DNA of 64,000 bases from Phoronis australis. Taxonomy: Eukaryota > Phoronida > Phoronidae. Numbering within the stretch: position 1 is the first letter of the stretch; the number at the start of each line of letters is the position of its first letter. The notes below the pieces were generated by a model that did no database searches, was not told the DNA's origin, and worked only from the letters and a program-made list of their open reading frames with translations. This document shows, piece by piece, positions 34,838-47,000 of the stretch. The stretch is taken from the NCBI GenBank assembly GCA_002633005.1, contig NMRA01000763.1:65160-129159 (forward strand). Direction: 5' to 3'. Made by a program: the position numbers and the translations under genes.

Positions 34838-37800
34838 CTACAGCTCTTCTATGACGACATTCATCGGCGTGAAAACGTCAGTGCCTGTAATCGCTTGACA
34901 GGTGGGCACGTTGCCGCGAGGATGCATGCATTGACCAACAGATAAGCCCAGTTTCAAATTACCGCTGAAAGCGCCGTCTGCAGTGCCGTAGCAAATGCCC
35001 GAAACTGCAAGAGATAACTTAGGAATAGAAAGAGACTCATGCTTTTCATCGGGAGGCAGTGTGGGCAAAATGGGAAAGAGTTACATAAGTCCATAATTTA
35101 AACACGCTTGCCAATATCAAAGCCGAAATTTTAACGTGCTTTTATTGTGACGGGGCAAATTTCACAGAGCACGAGCGAAAATTGTTGAACGGGCCCCTCT
35201 TAGTTCCTGTCAGTTTTCTGACAAACGATGACACGACTACATTTCTTCGTTTCTAGTTGTAAGTCGTCATTCTTTACATACCGACGGTCACCTAGACCTC
35301 ATTTGGCCAACTCAAATTCGAATTCTCTTAAGAAAACCGCCAAAACGGCCCGTAAAGCGTGACTCAGAAAAAAATAAACCTACCAATTTTCTTTATGAAG
35401 GACTCTGTTGGTAGATGGGGTGGATATGACAGGGGGTCGGGAATCGAACCAATGGTTCAAATACGGAGCTAGGGGGTGAGTAAAATACGCCTTTCGTACC
35501 CGAAATGATCCTCCTGTAAAATAAACGAGGCTGGCATCTGACGAACCCTTCCCCTTCAATTTGTTTCAACCTCGTTTGAAAATTTTCTGACTGTGGGTCC
35601 GCCTACGTACATGTACAAAACACTTCGTAAACATTTTGTCGACCGGGCGACAATCTGGGTAGATGTTGACTGTACAGTATGTATCGTCGCACACGTCATG
35701 TATTGTGGCACTCGGCATGTACATGTACATGTATATTGTGGACACTACAAGAATAATATCGAGTCCGACAATATACATACACAAATGTAACGAGAGTGGC
35801 GTAGATGAAGTAATATCCCACGAGACATTATTAAGCGTATCGACCGGAATAATGTCGAGTCCCATACACTTCGAATTCCTAACTTTCTTTAATTTTTCGA
35901 CAGATTTTTTAAATAATTCACTCAGACTGTTCACGTGGCGGACCACATCCTATATGGATGTACTTGGGCGTTAGGTTGCAAGTTTTCTCTAATAAAAGTA
36001 ACAGTTTTAAATGTAGCAAATAATTACTTGAAAAAGATATAACAAATACATGTATGAAAACAGTGGTAACTGTGCATTGAACTTGGCTAAATAACAACAA
36101 TTTTGATATTGCAGTTACCCAGGAATCGGCGCTTGAGTTGCAGACGATATAATATTGAGCAATTAAAAACTGAGACACAACTGTAATATAATTAACAGTC
36201 CTGTTCCAGATGTTACCATTGGGACCGGATTGCATTACACTGCCGCAACTGTATTACTTTAAACTATTTTCCGAAAGTTTGATGATCGACCCGACTAAAG
36301 ACGTCGAGTCGACATAGACCTACATGTACATGTACCTTTTGAACTACTTTCCATGTCGAACGAGCCCACCATTTGGCAAAGAGGGCAAAAAGTCCGCCTC
36401 AGAGAAACAAAAAGTCTGAGAAAACGAGACAAAAGTCCACTAAAAAGGCGCAGACCCACAGTGAAGGAGGTACCCCGTTTTTTTTTTAGTCCTCGCTCGC
36501 TTTTTGTCAGTAAAAGGTCCACATCGCCCGAAATTCGAGCCCCCCATATTAAAGGCTGGGTGCGTGCACGGACTGACTGTTTTGTGCAGTGTTCTTACCC
36601 GTCGCCGGCAACATATAACCAACACTGTTGCCACTCTTCCCTATAATGTTCTCCACAGAGCTCGGAGAAGAGCACGTCTTCCCATTGATGGTGAAGTACC
36701 ACCGCGAACAACAGAACCGACCGTCCCTAGGATTGACGAGTAGATTCCCGTGAAAGGTCAGTCGCAAGCCTGTCGAACGACTTGTCTTGGCGAATGGGAA
36801 GGCCTGAAATATTTATGAAATCTTGTGTACGTTTACACGGATCTGCTGTCGTATACGAATGTCGCAGATATACGACAGTCGCACGAAACTTCCGACCGTA
36901 GAGACGTGCTATGGCAGGTTTTTTTATTATCTAAATCTACAATCGTAATCGATTTGTCGTTCAGACAACATACATGTATTAGCCACCACAAGAGACCAAT
37001 TGTCAATCATTGTACAGTGTATGCTATTTTACCACGTGACCGAGTGATATGTTGACAACTGATCAACGTCTCTCTCGAGTGTGCCATCAATCTTTTGCAA
37101 GAGTGGTTACTTACCCATGCGGCAGTACATACATGTAGTCGTATACTTTCACGACAATCGAATCGGGGTTTAACGGCGAGCAGACGACCCCTTAGTTGAA
37201 TAGTGTATACATAAACAAAATATTTCTACACTTGAAAGAGAAATGAAAATGTCGGTGCATTTGAGATAAAATAAAAAATCTAGCGTAGTCGTCGTTCAAT
37301 GATCAGTGATAACAATACGTTGATAAGGAGTTAAACGATTACAGCTTACTTTAATTTCTCCGTTATTCTGGTTCGTGAAAGTAGTCCATGTGAAGTGTTG
37401 GATTTTGTAGTTAAACATGTTAGAACCTGTAAAAAGCAAAAATAACATTGGAATTATATGAACTTGAACTGAGGGATATACAGCGAACAGGCCTTTAGAC
37501 ACCAAAACATCGCCCAGTGATTTAACAACGGTTAGGTCAGTCTTCAGTTATGTGACAAGTCGGCCATTCCCAATGATTCCTTATCTGAACAAGATGCCAT
37601 TTTACTGCGATATGTATCTCATTTCATAAGTTAACAGTTTCCAGTAACCCGTTCGTTTGTAACAAAATATTGCCACCACAAGACCGCAGTTTGAAAACGG
37701 CTGATATCGGCCAACAGTGAAAAACGCTTTCGGCCGGGTTCTCGATAGATGACTGGTCAATCAATAGGGTCTATTTTACAAAGATACAGAACGGACAGGT

Positions 37801-38933
37801 AATCACGTGTAATTTCCTTGGGAGTACAGATCACCTAAAACGAAACATTACAAACCAACCCTCGAACTTCATTGAAGTCATCATTTTTGTATTAGAAACA
37901 AGGAGTAAATATCAACGTCCCAGTTGTTCTAAAATCTGAATCAACGGTACGGCAATGCCCTTAAAAGGATTTGTATATTTTTGGTTTTCATCAAGCAGAG
38001 TTAACTTTTCGATAGTGACAGAAAAAATTGGTAAAAATAAATTCATAGGCCTTTACCTTTAACAGAATTTAGTTGTGTTCCCAGTGTGAGTATTGACCGC
38101 GAGTTCGCTCTTGCTTGTTGGACTAGACTCTGCTGATTAGACATTAACGACGTGACGTCGGCCCTGATGCCTGAAACAGATGAATTGCACGAACACGATG
38201 GAGACGAAGATGCCTGCTTCCTCTCCAGCTCGGACACTTTCAGCATGGTCAGTCGGAAGTTGTTCTCCAAGTCCTGATTTTGCTTGCTGATTCGGGACGA
38301 GAGGTTTTTGACTTCCTTGTCGAGTTTCAATTGGTCTTGTGCAATTTGGAAATTGTGCAAAGCGGTAGCCGTTAGGATATCATCATGTTTCTTCAACGTT
38401 CCTTCTGCCGCCTTCACTTTCTTCTCCAGAGCAGACGATACCCCGCCGCTCAATGTGTTGAGTCTCCTCTCATGTGTAGTAACCATTGCACTTAGCTGTA
38501 GCTGCTGAGACAGGCAGGCGGTAAGCTGACTTCTAAATCTGTCGAGAGTTGTCTTCAAATCGCCTGCGATCGATTCTACTCGGTCCAATTGTAACTTTTG
38601 CCTCACTGTTTCATTGACGGCATTATCGAGTGAGTCGACAACCTTTCCGACGGATGCGTTCAACTGGTCAATTTCTGTCTGCGCACGAACGACTCTCGAC
38701 AGCAGTTCATCATGTTGCTTTACGTTGGTTTTTGATTGCAACAAGATCCCTACGTTGTGAAGTTCTTTTTTAAGCAACGACAGTTGTGAATTAATTGTTT
38801 GACCCTGATCAATGCTCGACACCGTCCCCTGATCAACGCTTGAAACGGTGGCAATCGACAGCGCTATGCATAGAAACCTGGCAAAACTTGCGAAAACGCC
38901 CATGTTGACAAGTGCACTGGTACGCGAAAACAC
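34838..38933 (-). CDS. secreted coiled-coil protein with C-terminal CTHRC1-like domain (4 exons, 441 aa)
   Basis: Exons are 38933-38057, 37426-37350, 36803-36599 and 35004-34838. All have GT..AG borders with matching phases, total 1326 nt. Residues 11-32 form a signal peptide (MGVFASFARFLCIALSIATV), so the start may be Met11 at 38903 rather than Met1. Residues about 35-290 are helical with heptad Leu/Val spacing and few Pro or Gly, a long coiled coil. Residues about 294-441 resemble the C-terminal globular domain of collagen triple helix repeat-containing protein 1: YKIQHFTW, CCSRWYFTINGKTCSSP, SGICYG and the terminal VVIEEL. Cys349, Cys350, Cys362, Cys391, Cys412 and Cys422 lie in this domain. 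Vertebrate CTHRC1 is a secreted oligomer linked to Wnt/PCP signalling and matrix. Here a coiled coil takes the place of the Gly-X-Y segment, probably for oligomerisation (inference). Confidence 0.85.
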
Positions 38934-39387
38934 AAAGCGGCACTAGCTTTTCTCGCAGTATGTGCAACACTATAGCACCAGAACAGAGGATGTGTATTAC
39001 GAGTCTTTTAAAAACACTACGTGTTAATCACTAATTATAATTAATAATAGATCCAGTAGCATTATATTATACTGTAGGCCCGCGGCTACTGTATCATTGT
39101 TTTCCGTTTGGTCTTGGAACGTTTGTCCAAAGTCAGTGATAACGCCCTCGAAACGTCCTAGACAATTACTCGTTGTGCAAACCGTACGTCGATATAAGGC
39201 AAAGTTTGACAAACAGGGGCAAACTTGGGTGTTAGGTGCGATACGGTGTTATTTCCGTGCTCCACATAGTCACAGACATTCTGTTGCTGGAGGACTGTTG
39301 CACTTCTCAGCGTGGTTTCACGACCTACTTGGCACATGAGGTCGGGACCGAGTGTCATCAAAATCTTTCCTGGTGCGCATTGGTGAC

Positions 39388-39424
39388 CGGTTTTTAATCT
39401 TATTGTGGCCAAAAACTGATTTAA
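39388..39424. repeat. dispersed repeat, copy 2
   Basis: Matches 27022-27056 around CTTATTGTGGCCAAAAACTG, preceded by the same CCGGT. Confidence 0.7.
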
Positions 39425-39600
39425 TAAGCATTATTAGGTATTGGAGCCCTCGCTAATACCGCATGAAGGTCCAGTTTAGATTCTCAAAAAGGTCACCGCG
39501 ACGCCGCCCATTGCACCAACCTTGTAGTTCGTAAATGCAACTTATAAGAATATCACTGATCGCAGATAGCGCCTTTACAGGTAGCCAATATATACAAACA

Positions 39601-39616
39601 CGCACGAGCACACACA

Positions 39617-39649
<33 letters not shown>

Positions 39650-39678
39650 GCACGCACGCACACACACACACACACACA
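39601..39678. repeat. (CACG)n/(CA)n compound microsatellite
   Basis: CACG tetramers followed by a CA run. Cys/Val/Ala-rich frames across it are artefacts. Confidence 0.95.
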
Positions 39679-39780
39679 GTCACATATAGGCATACCATAT
39701 AGATATATTAATATGTACATGTAAACATTGTACGACCATGTCGTTTGACATCAGCAAGTAATTCATTTAGACTAGTCTTC

Positions 39781-40560
39781 CACGTCAACTATCCTCGGCC
39801 TGGCCAACGTTCCGCTGATGACCGGTTTCTACTTGAAGAGACATGGATTTCACACTTGTCAAATGTGACCACCTTCGCTATCAGACTATGACTTGCCAAT
39901 CACCGGCTGTCAACCACATTCTTCGGATGATCCACAACCTCAATATCCCTTTGAATGTTTACGTAGTTCATCGCATGAGCGACGAAAATTTCCAATCTTG
40001 CAAGATAGTACCACCTGATGGCGACCTTTGACGTAAACGTAATCGCCCAATGGCGGACAATGCCTCAAAGTCGGTCGTTGCTCAAGATATCTTTGTCGGA
40101 AGCCTTGTGTCTATGATTTGACTGAGGCATTATTCCAATCTCCCAAAACATAAAAGATGCGCCCAATGTTTAAAAAGTCGATATTTGTGCAAACCTCTTA
40201 CACCATACAGCTATGATCCCCATCAAATTGATAAAGCATCACTTGCTAACAACATGTCCACAGCACAGTGACTGCACTTAATCGCCTTCGCCTAACACAT
40301 CGCATTGGTTCTCAATGACGACTTTCGACTTTTAAACCAATCAGATGTCAATCAAGTGCAGCACTCCGGACAAGTTTACATTGGCCTTTTGCGGATGGCC
40401 AAAATTCATCGCCTAAACACCCGAGATGTCATTATTTAAAGCTGTACTTAACACTGCATTGATGGCTAGAAACTGCAATGCCCTATACTCCCCATAGAAT
40501 TGGTTTCATACTATTCCTTACTGTGACAGACTTCTATTTCCCTTACCAACAAGAACCAGA
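39781..40560 (+). other. possible retroelement remnant
   Basis: Broken plus-strand frames with short coding-like stretches (for example RFLLEETWISHLSNVTTFAI at about 39820) separated by many stops. It may be the remains of a LINE or other polyprotein. It lies between the CTHRC1-like gene and the 3' end of ANAPC5. Confidence 0.2.
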
Positions 40561-40579
40561 ACTCAAGAAAATGCATTAG

Positions 40580-40585
40580 TTTATT
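40580..40585 (-). terminator. candidate polyadenylation signal of ANAPC5
   Basis: AATAAA on the minus strand, about 505 bases after the ANAPC5 stop. I saw no nearer canonical hexamer, but a variant signal could be used instead. Confidence 0.3.
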
Positions 40586-41089
40586 GGGATTGGCCAAGCC
40601 AAAAATTGTAATTGAGCAAATGCCCCATGCACCCACTGTCTGTTACTGGAGTTGCCAGCTAATTCAACCTGGTAATGTTTTTAAACCCTGGTTAAGAGAT
40701 TCAAGTTAATAGGTGGACAGGAGCCGAATGCTCCAATTCACATTCTGCCATTGTCAGTTTGAGTGACATCTTTATGTAATAGGTCCTCATTCAAGACAAA
40801 CTATCCTCACATTTCATACAACGATACTGGTATATTCGGTGATACCACAGCACATACATTGACATCATCTCATCCAAATTCATGTCTCAGTTCCAAATAT
40901 CTTCTGACTCTGATATTTGTGCGACATCAGAGCACCACCTGTGGACAGTAAACAGGCAACAATCTCACACCTCCACACATTGGCATCAAATGATTTTCAG
41001 CACACAATTAAAAGTGACATTGTGTGGCAACATAATTCCTCACGTCAACATTACATATACTGTCATCATTACATTTCTCTGTCCAAAGG

Positions 41090-44000
41090 TCAGAATATCA
41101 CATGGCGACACGCAGGCAACTGGTCATCTAATTGGCGGAACTCCAGAGCACACTTGTTCCTCTCCATCTGGTAGCCAAGTTCATTGTACATAAGAGCCTG
41201 AAACAATTGCATATCATTTATATAGCATTCACATGTGAACATATTTATACCATGTTCACATGTAGATAAAACAATACTGCATTAATATTGTGTTCACATG
41301 TCACGAGTAAGATACTGGATTCGCATGTTGACACAGTAATATTGCGTTCACATGTCGACAGACAGATACTGCAGTCACATGTGAACAGAATCAGATTACA
41401 AGAGCAACGCGGAGCGTTGAAATGCGCCCACAATTGCACCGCATACGGTATCCTTCTAGGGTTGTTTATTGGTACCATAAAGTGGCCAGTAGAGGGCATA
41501 CTTTGCAAAATGGAAAGGCATGGTCATTGTCTCCTCAATAGGCTAGGGGCAAAATGTGAGTAATCTTCATAATACAAGCACATCCTATACACCAGTTGCT
41601 TAAAGCACCACAGAAACATANNNNNNNNNNNNNNNNNNNNNNNNNNNNNNNNNNNNNNNNNNNNNNNNNNNNNNNNNNNNNNNNNNNNNNNNNNNNNNNN
41701 NNNNNNNNNNNNNNNNNNNNNNNNNNNNNNNNNNNNNNNNNNNNNNNNNNNNNNNNNNNNNNNNNNNNNNNNNNNNNNNNNNNNNNNNNNNNNNNNNNNN
41801 NNNNNNNNNNNNNNNNNNNNNNNNNNNNNNNNNNNNNNNNNNNNNNNNNNNNNNNNNNNNNNNNNNNNNNNNNNNNNNNNNNNNNNNNNNNNNNNNNNNN
41901 NNNNNNNNNNNNNNNNNNNNNNNNNNNNNNNNNNNNNNNNNNNNNNNNNNNNNNNNNNNNNNNNNNNNNNNNNNNNNNNNNNNNNNNNNNNNNNNNNNNN
42001 NNNNNNNNNNNNNNNNNNNNNNNNNNNNNNNNNNNNNNNNNNNNNNNNNNNNNNNNNNNNNNNNNNNCGTTCAGGATTTTTGAAGATACAAAGGTAAGCG
42101 TAAAAAACTAAAATTGCCACTAGGGGGCACACCGGTAGTCGGATCCGTCCGAAAGTTCGCACATGCCGTCCCATTCATGAATGGAACATATGTGCCAAAT
42201 TTCATGAACGTATGTCAAAAGGTTTTGGAGATAGAGCAGCAGACGCCGGACGCCGGACGGACGCTGCCCCGACGGACGGACGGACGGACGGACGGACAGA
42301 GATGACGGCATAATGCGTCCACATATAAATATGTGGGCGCATAAAAATCGCATTCAAATGTTGAGACACATACTGCATTCACACAATACTGTGTTCATAC
42401 ACTGACAGACTGATACTGTGCAATCAGTATTCATTCTGCACTTTATTCTTGTGTTCACCCACAGTGTGCCTGGTGCTAGCGATCAGAGAACCAACCTATC
42501 ACACAAGATGAAGATCAATATCTCACCTACAGTAGTCCATATAATATAAATTCATTTTGTGGGCAGTAACGTCATCTTTTTGCACTAAATTAAATGTAAA
42601 AACAAATTCTCACCTTGTAATAAACAGCTTCTTTTGCATACATGTGGTCATCGACGCGCCTGAATTTTTCTGCCGCTTGGCTAAGATAGTCGACAGCATT
42701 CAACAAGCCTAAAATAACAACACTAGCCAGCTGAGACAAATACCATAAAACAAAAGCATAACTTTATGCCACTATGATGAATAGCTACACTTGGCTATCT
42801 ATGATTGGAAACTGCTATTAATCACATTAAGAGTGTTAGGTTACATATATTCATCAGATGACTTTTGTCCTGTGATGCATGTTGTGAGAACACGATAATA
42901 ATCCAGCATTGTACATACAAAAACTAATAAATGACAATTTGTCTATCTTTGAAGCAGTCAATATGGTAAAGTATGACCAATTTCAATTATGAATTTATTG
43001 ACGTTATTGTCCTTTTTCATTTTTCAACGACTACTAACATTGTTGTGAATGACCACACTATTTCAACAACTTGCCGTAGAGAATTTGAAAGAAGTTAGTA
43101 TACATGATGCTGATTACGGTTTAGAAAAAAGTAAGAAACTTAATTTTCAATTCAACTGAATTGTATTCTAAATTAATGTCATTTATCAGATTAAATGTCC
43201 ATTCACTATTTGAAACTGATCCTTGCTGAGATGGATAAAGGCAGAGTTTGAAAAGATATTTCCTTCCCACCAGCTATCTGATGAGAATTTAAAACTAATA
43301 CCCCGTTAATATGATAGCGTTTCCACAAGCACTTTCCCTAGCAGCAGAAACGCCAGTAATGAGAATGGCTACAAGCCAGGGTAACTTTGCTGGCACGGGT
43401 GGTGTTTGGCACTAGCACTTTTATATCCATAATGCTTACTTCAAAGAACACACATGCGCAGGCCTGGATAACAGGTATTTATTTTATCGTCGCAATTTCA
43501 GAGAGTCAGCGTGTTTTGAAACCAGTTTTCCCTTAGGTGGTGAAAAAACAAACTAGCTGCTGGCAAAAATGACCCCTTCTCAAACAGCATGTCTGGCGCT
43601 CTTACTATTGTTTTAGCCAGTAAAACTGCTAGCATTTTCGCCACTCATGTGAACCTAGTGTAAAAACTCATACTAAAAATCCAAAACAAAGGCTTCCACC
43701 ACACAAAATATGATTAGAGTATCTCGGCAGCAAAGTTTCCGTGAGACAAGATTTGTTGAACGTGACATTCCATAAGTTATTAATGGCCTTAACAGATTAA
43801 CGATCTTATTAAACAAAATATAATTGAGACTAAAAACTTTACAATGGATGGTATTACAGTTTCATGCACAAAAAACCTTCCGTTTTTAAACCAGAAGGCA
43901 ACACAAGTTCCTGGCATCATGTGGCCAGTGATCATGTGACTGGCAAACACGTGACCAGTAGTCACATGACCTTTGACCTCATTACCTGTGATCTGAGCAA

Positions 44001-47000
44001 GCTGCGAACCAACGTGACTCACCTTTTGTCTTCCTGTCCGTCGTCTCCGTGGCAGACTCGGCTGCGTGCACTTTTGCATAAAGCAGCAGCGCCCTCCCTT
44101 GGTCAAATTGCGAGGTACTGGCATAGACATCTACCATACAACTGTCCAGCAAATCAAGCGCCTGGCGTGGTAATCCAAAGCAGTACTGAAACACAGACAC
44201 AGACAACTAAAATATATTCACAAATTTCACGGTGCTTGTCATTTTTGACAAAAACCTTTACCATTAAGAGAAGAAATTAAATTTAAAGAGGTACTTAAAC
44301 CTGCTATAAAAGCTGCTTCAACTTGTTTTCATTATGATGAGAAGTGCTTTCTGGACTCCTGCAATAAGGAACAGTCAGTTCTTCACAAGCTCAGAAATCA
44401 CTACTTAATTATAAAAGTAAGAAAAAGTCAATACCAATTTTATAATTAGCTGATGGACATTGTCGCCCATCCAGGTGAAGTAGCGTCAGATCCAATGTCT
44501 TGAAAACTTTTCAAGTGAGTTTTCCAAAACTTTTCAACTATAATTGTTTACAGGGCCAAATAAGTGCCGTAAATCAGTTCTTTGAGAGAAGGTTGGTTTA
44601 CAGCGACAGCTCCAAAGAACTACTGACCACACTGGGCACACGTCATACCTGCACGCTGGCCAGCACCAGTCTGCTCATAACTACCCAGTAGCCCAAATGG
44701 TGGCGCTGGCTGTGGCTTACACACTCGAGGGCGTGGCTCAGGGCTACAGGGTGGTTCCCCATCTGACAGAAAAGTTCAGCCAGCAGCAGCGTACACCTGA
44801 AAGTGCAGTGTGATACTCATGTTTAGAATATCTTCTGTTAGCGATAAAGTCAAACAGTGCCATTGTTGAAGTACATTTCGACAATGATTTCAAGACGAAA
44901 TTGATAATTCTAACCGGGTAAGTGATAATTAAAATAATTAGGAATCACAGGAGCGCTACAGAAACCGTTAGTAATTGCTTACTGAGATCCGCATTTTGAG
45001 AATCAGTTCACTCCACTGAATAACAGGCATCAAACTGGTTCTTAAAATCTTGGACCCCATAAGTGTCTAGAGCTGAAACAGAACCTCAACAAAACCCAAG
45101 TGACCTGAACAGCAACTCAAACACCTGAGGCTCATAAAATGGTGAGAGAATAGGAAACAAACTATGCAGTGGTTTTAAGACAGTGTTAAGAATCTACACT
45201 CTTGGAGAATTTTTACGTATTAAATTGTCAACTTCTATATTCCATTTCTCATCAAGAATGTCTCTTTAAATCTCTAACACACCGAGCAATAAATTCAGGA
45301 GGGTTCTCTTCATTCTTCAGAAGTTTCTGTAACGTTTCTATAGCCTTAGGCGTCCGCTCTGTATGACGCAGCACAATGGCTTGCCTATAAATTAAAATAG
45401 AGAATAAAAACATTAGCAAGCAAACAGTGAACCTTTCAAGAGCCCTGAAACAAATGTGGCTGCCCACTAACTCTTGAGGTCCGTATAGGAAGCGATGTTC
45501 AACTTCCCCAAGCCAAAGTCATGGAGCATAGTGGGTTGCTTCGCAGCCATGGCTGGAAGTCATTTACAGTCAAGTCAACTGAAGCAAAGCAGGTTAAGTG
45601 GCATGCTTGTCCAAGAGCATAAAGGATTGACTATATAACTGAAGGAATACAGCAGATGAGACTTGAACCCATAACATTTGATCAGTAGGCAGTCCGCCGC
45701 AGTAGCAGTTGAAATCGCAATAACTTGCCCATCAAGTTCATTCACAAAATAATCAATCAGCCGCTAAGCGCAATACGTGCTATAATTAAAAATCGCCAAA
45801 AGTTCTATTTCAGAGCAAGAAAGTTTAACAAACTGACAGACACCTCTGACAAGAAGTTCGTCCAAGTTTGGCCAGTTCTGTCGAAGTCTGTTTTTGTTTT
45901 GAAAACAATAAAGAAGCTTTTAAGACATAAAATGTAGACTGAGTGACCAATGTCAAAGCATTGGTTAACACGACACATTAGAACCTCATGTGCACATTTC
46001 AAGAACATTGTCATACCTGTAATCAGATTCTGACAGACTGTAGATGCCAATGTTCTCAGCACACTGCTGTGCCTCATGCCACTTCCCACGATGCACAGCA
46101 AGGTCAAAGTTCACTTCCTGTTCACAGATCATCCACCAAGCGTTAGTGAACGCAGCAGATGTCCTCTTCAGGATCTCCAGCAGTTTGCTGGTCTCACAGT
46201 GCATACCCTGGAAACCAACCGAGCGGTGAATTTTCATCATCTTATAGGGACTGGTAAAATGCAGGAAAGAACGGACGCTGCCATCTGGTGGCACAAGGAA
46301 AAACTGTACTCGTCCGTGTTACCGCCCACGGCGCTTAAATTGGGGAACCAAAAAACAGGGGGTGGGCGGTAAGCTGAGCATGGGCAGTTAAAATCGAAAT
46401 TTTTTGAGAAGTCAGGAGCTGTTGCTTACTGCACGGAGGACCGATTTTACCCTGACGGAGCTACACTGACGTTGGAATTCAGGCGTATCAGTTGAAATAT
46501 AGGTCGGGGGATTGAAGTAACAGAGTTCGACGGAATGCGCACAAGATACAGCAGTGTCGTGATCTTGAACATGATTACATGATTGGGTTTTTACGTATCT
46601 TGGTCGCTAATGGTCATCTCTCAGAACTAAAGGTATTCCTAAAGGTACATGTAGGCGTGGGTTCAGTAGGGCAAGTTTCTTTAAAGAAAAGACAGATCAA
46701 ACAAGACTTTGCTAGTTCGCGGTGCATTTTTAAGGAAAGTACTTGATGATTCCCGCTGGACACTTAGGCAACCAAGCATGTGCTAATGATTGACAGGTCT
46801 TCTTACTGAATACTTTGAACTTAGACAATCAAACACATGCTAATGATTGACAGGTCTTCTTATTGAATACTTTGAACAGTGTTAACATTTTACATACATT
46901 GTATATTTCTTTTTTAGTTCAAACCCAACACTGCTGTTGTTCAAAGCACGTGCTCAACAATCGGAGGATGCTACTATTAGGCAATACGTGTACTCAGTCA

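Noticed and set aside
35566-35946. Minus-strand ORF with SELFKKSVEKLKKVRNSKC inside the last intron of the CTHRC1-like gene
   Set aside because: It looks partly coding, but the flanking exons already join in phase and the CTHRC1 homology is continuous without it.
38284-38508. Plus-strand ORF at 38284-38508
   Set aside because: It is antisense to the coiled-coil exon of the CTHRC1-like gene and has no support of its own.
39453-39698. Cys/Val-rich ORF at 39453-39698
   Set aside because: It reads through the CACG/CA microsatellite.
41215-41395. CRISPR array
   Set aside because: The units are degenerate, adjacent and of uneven length, with no unique spacers, and the genome is eukaryotic.
41524-42174. 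Long ORFs spanning 41524-42174 on both strands
   Set aside because: Almost all residues are unknown because the frames cross a 447-base assembly gap.
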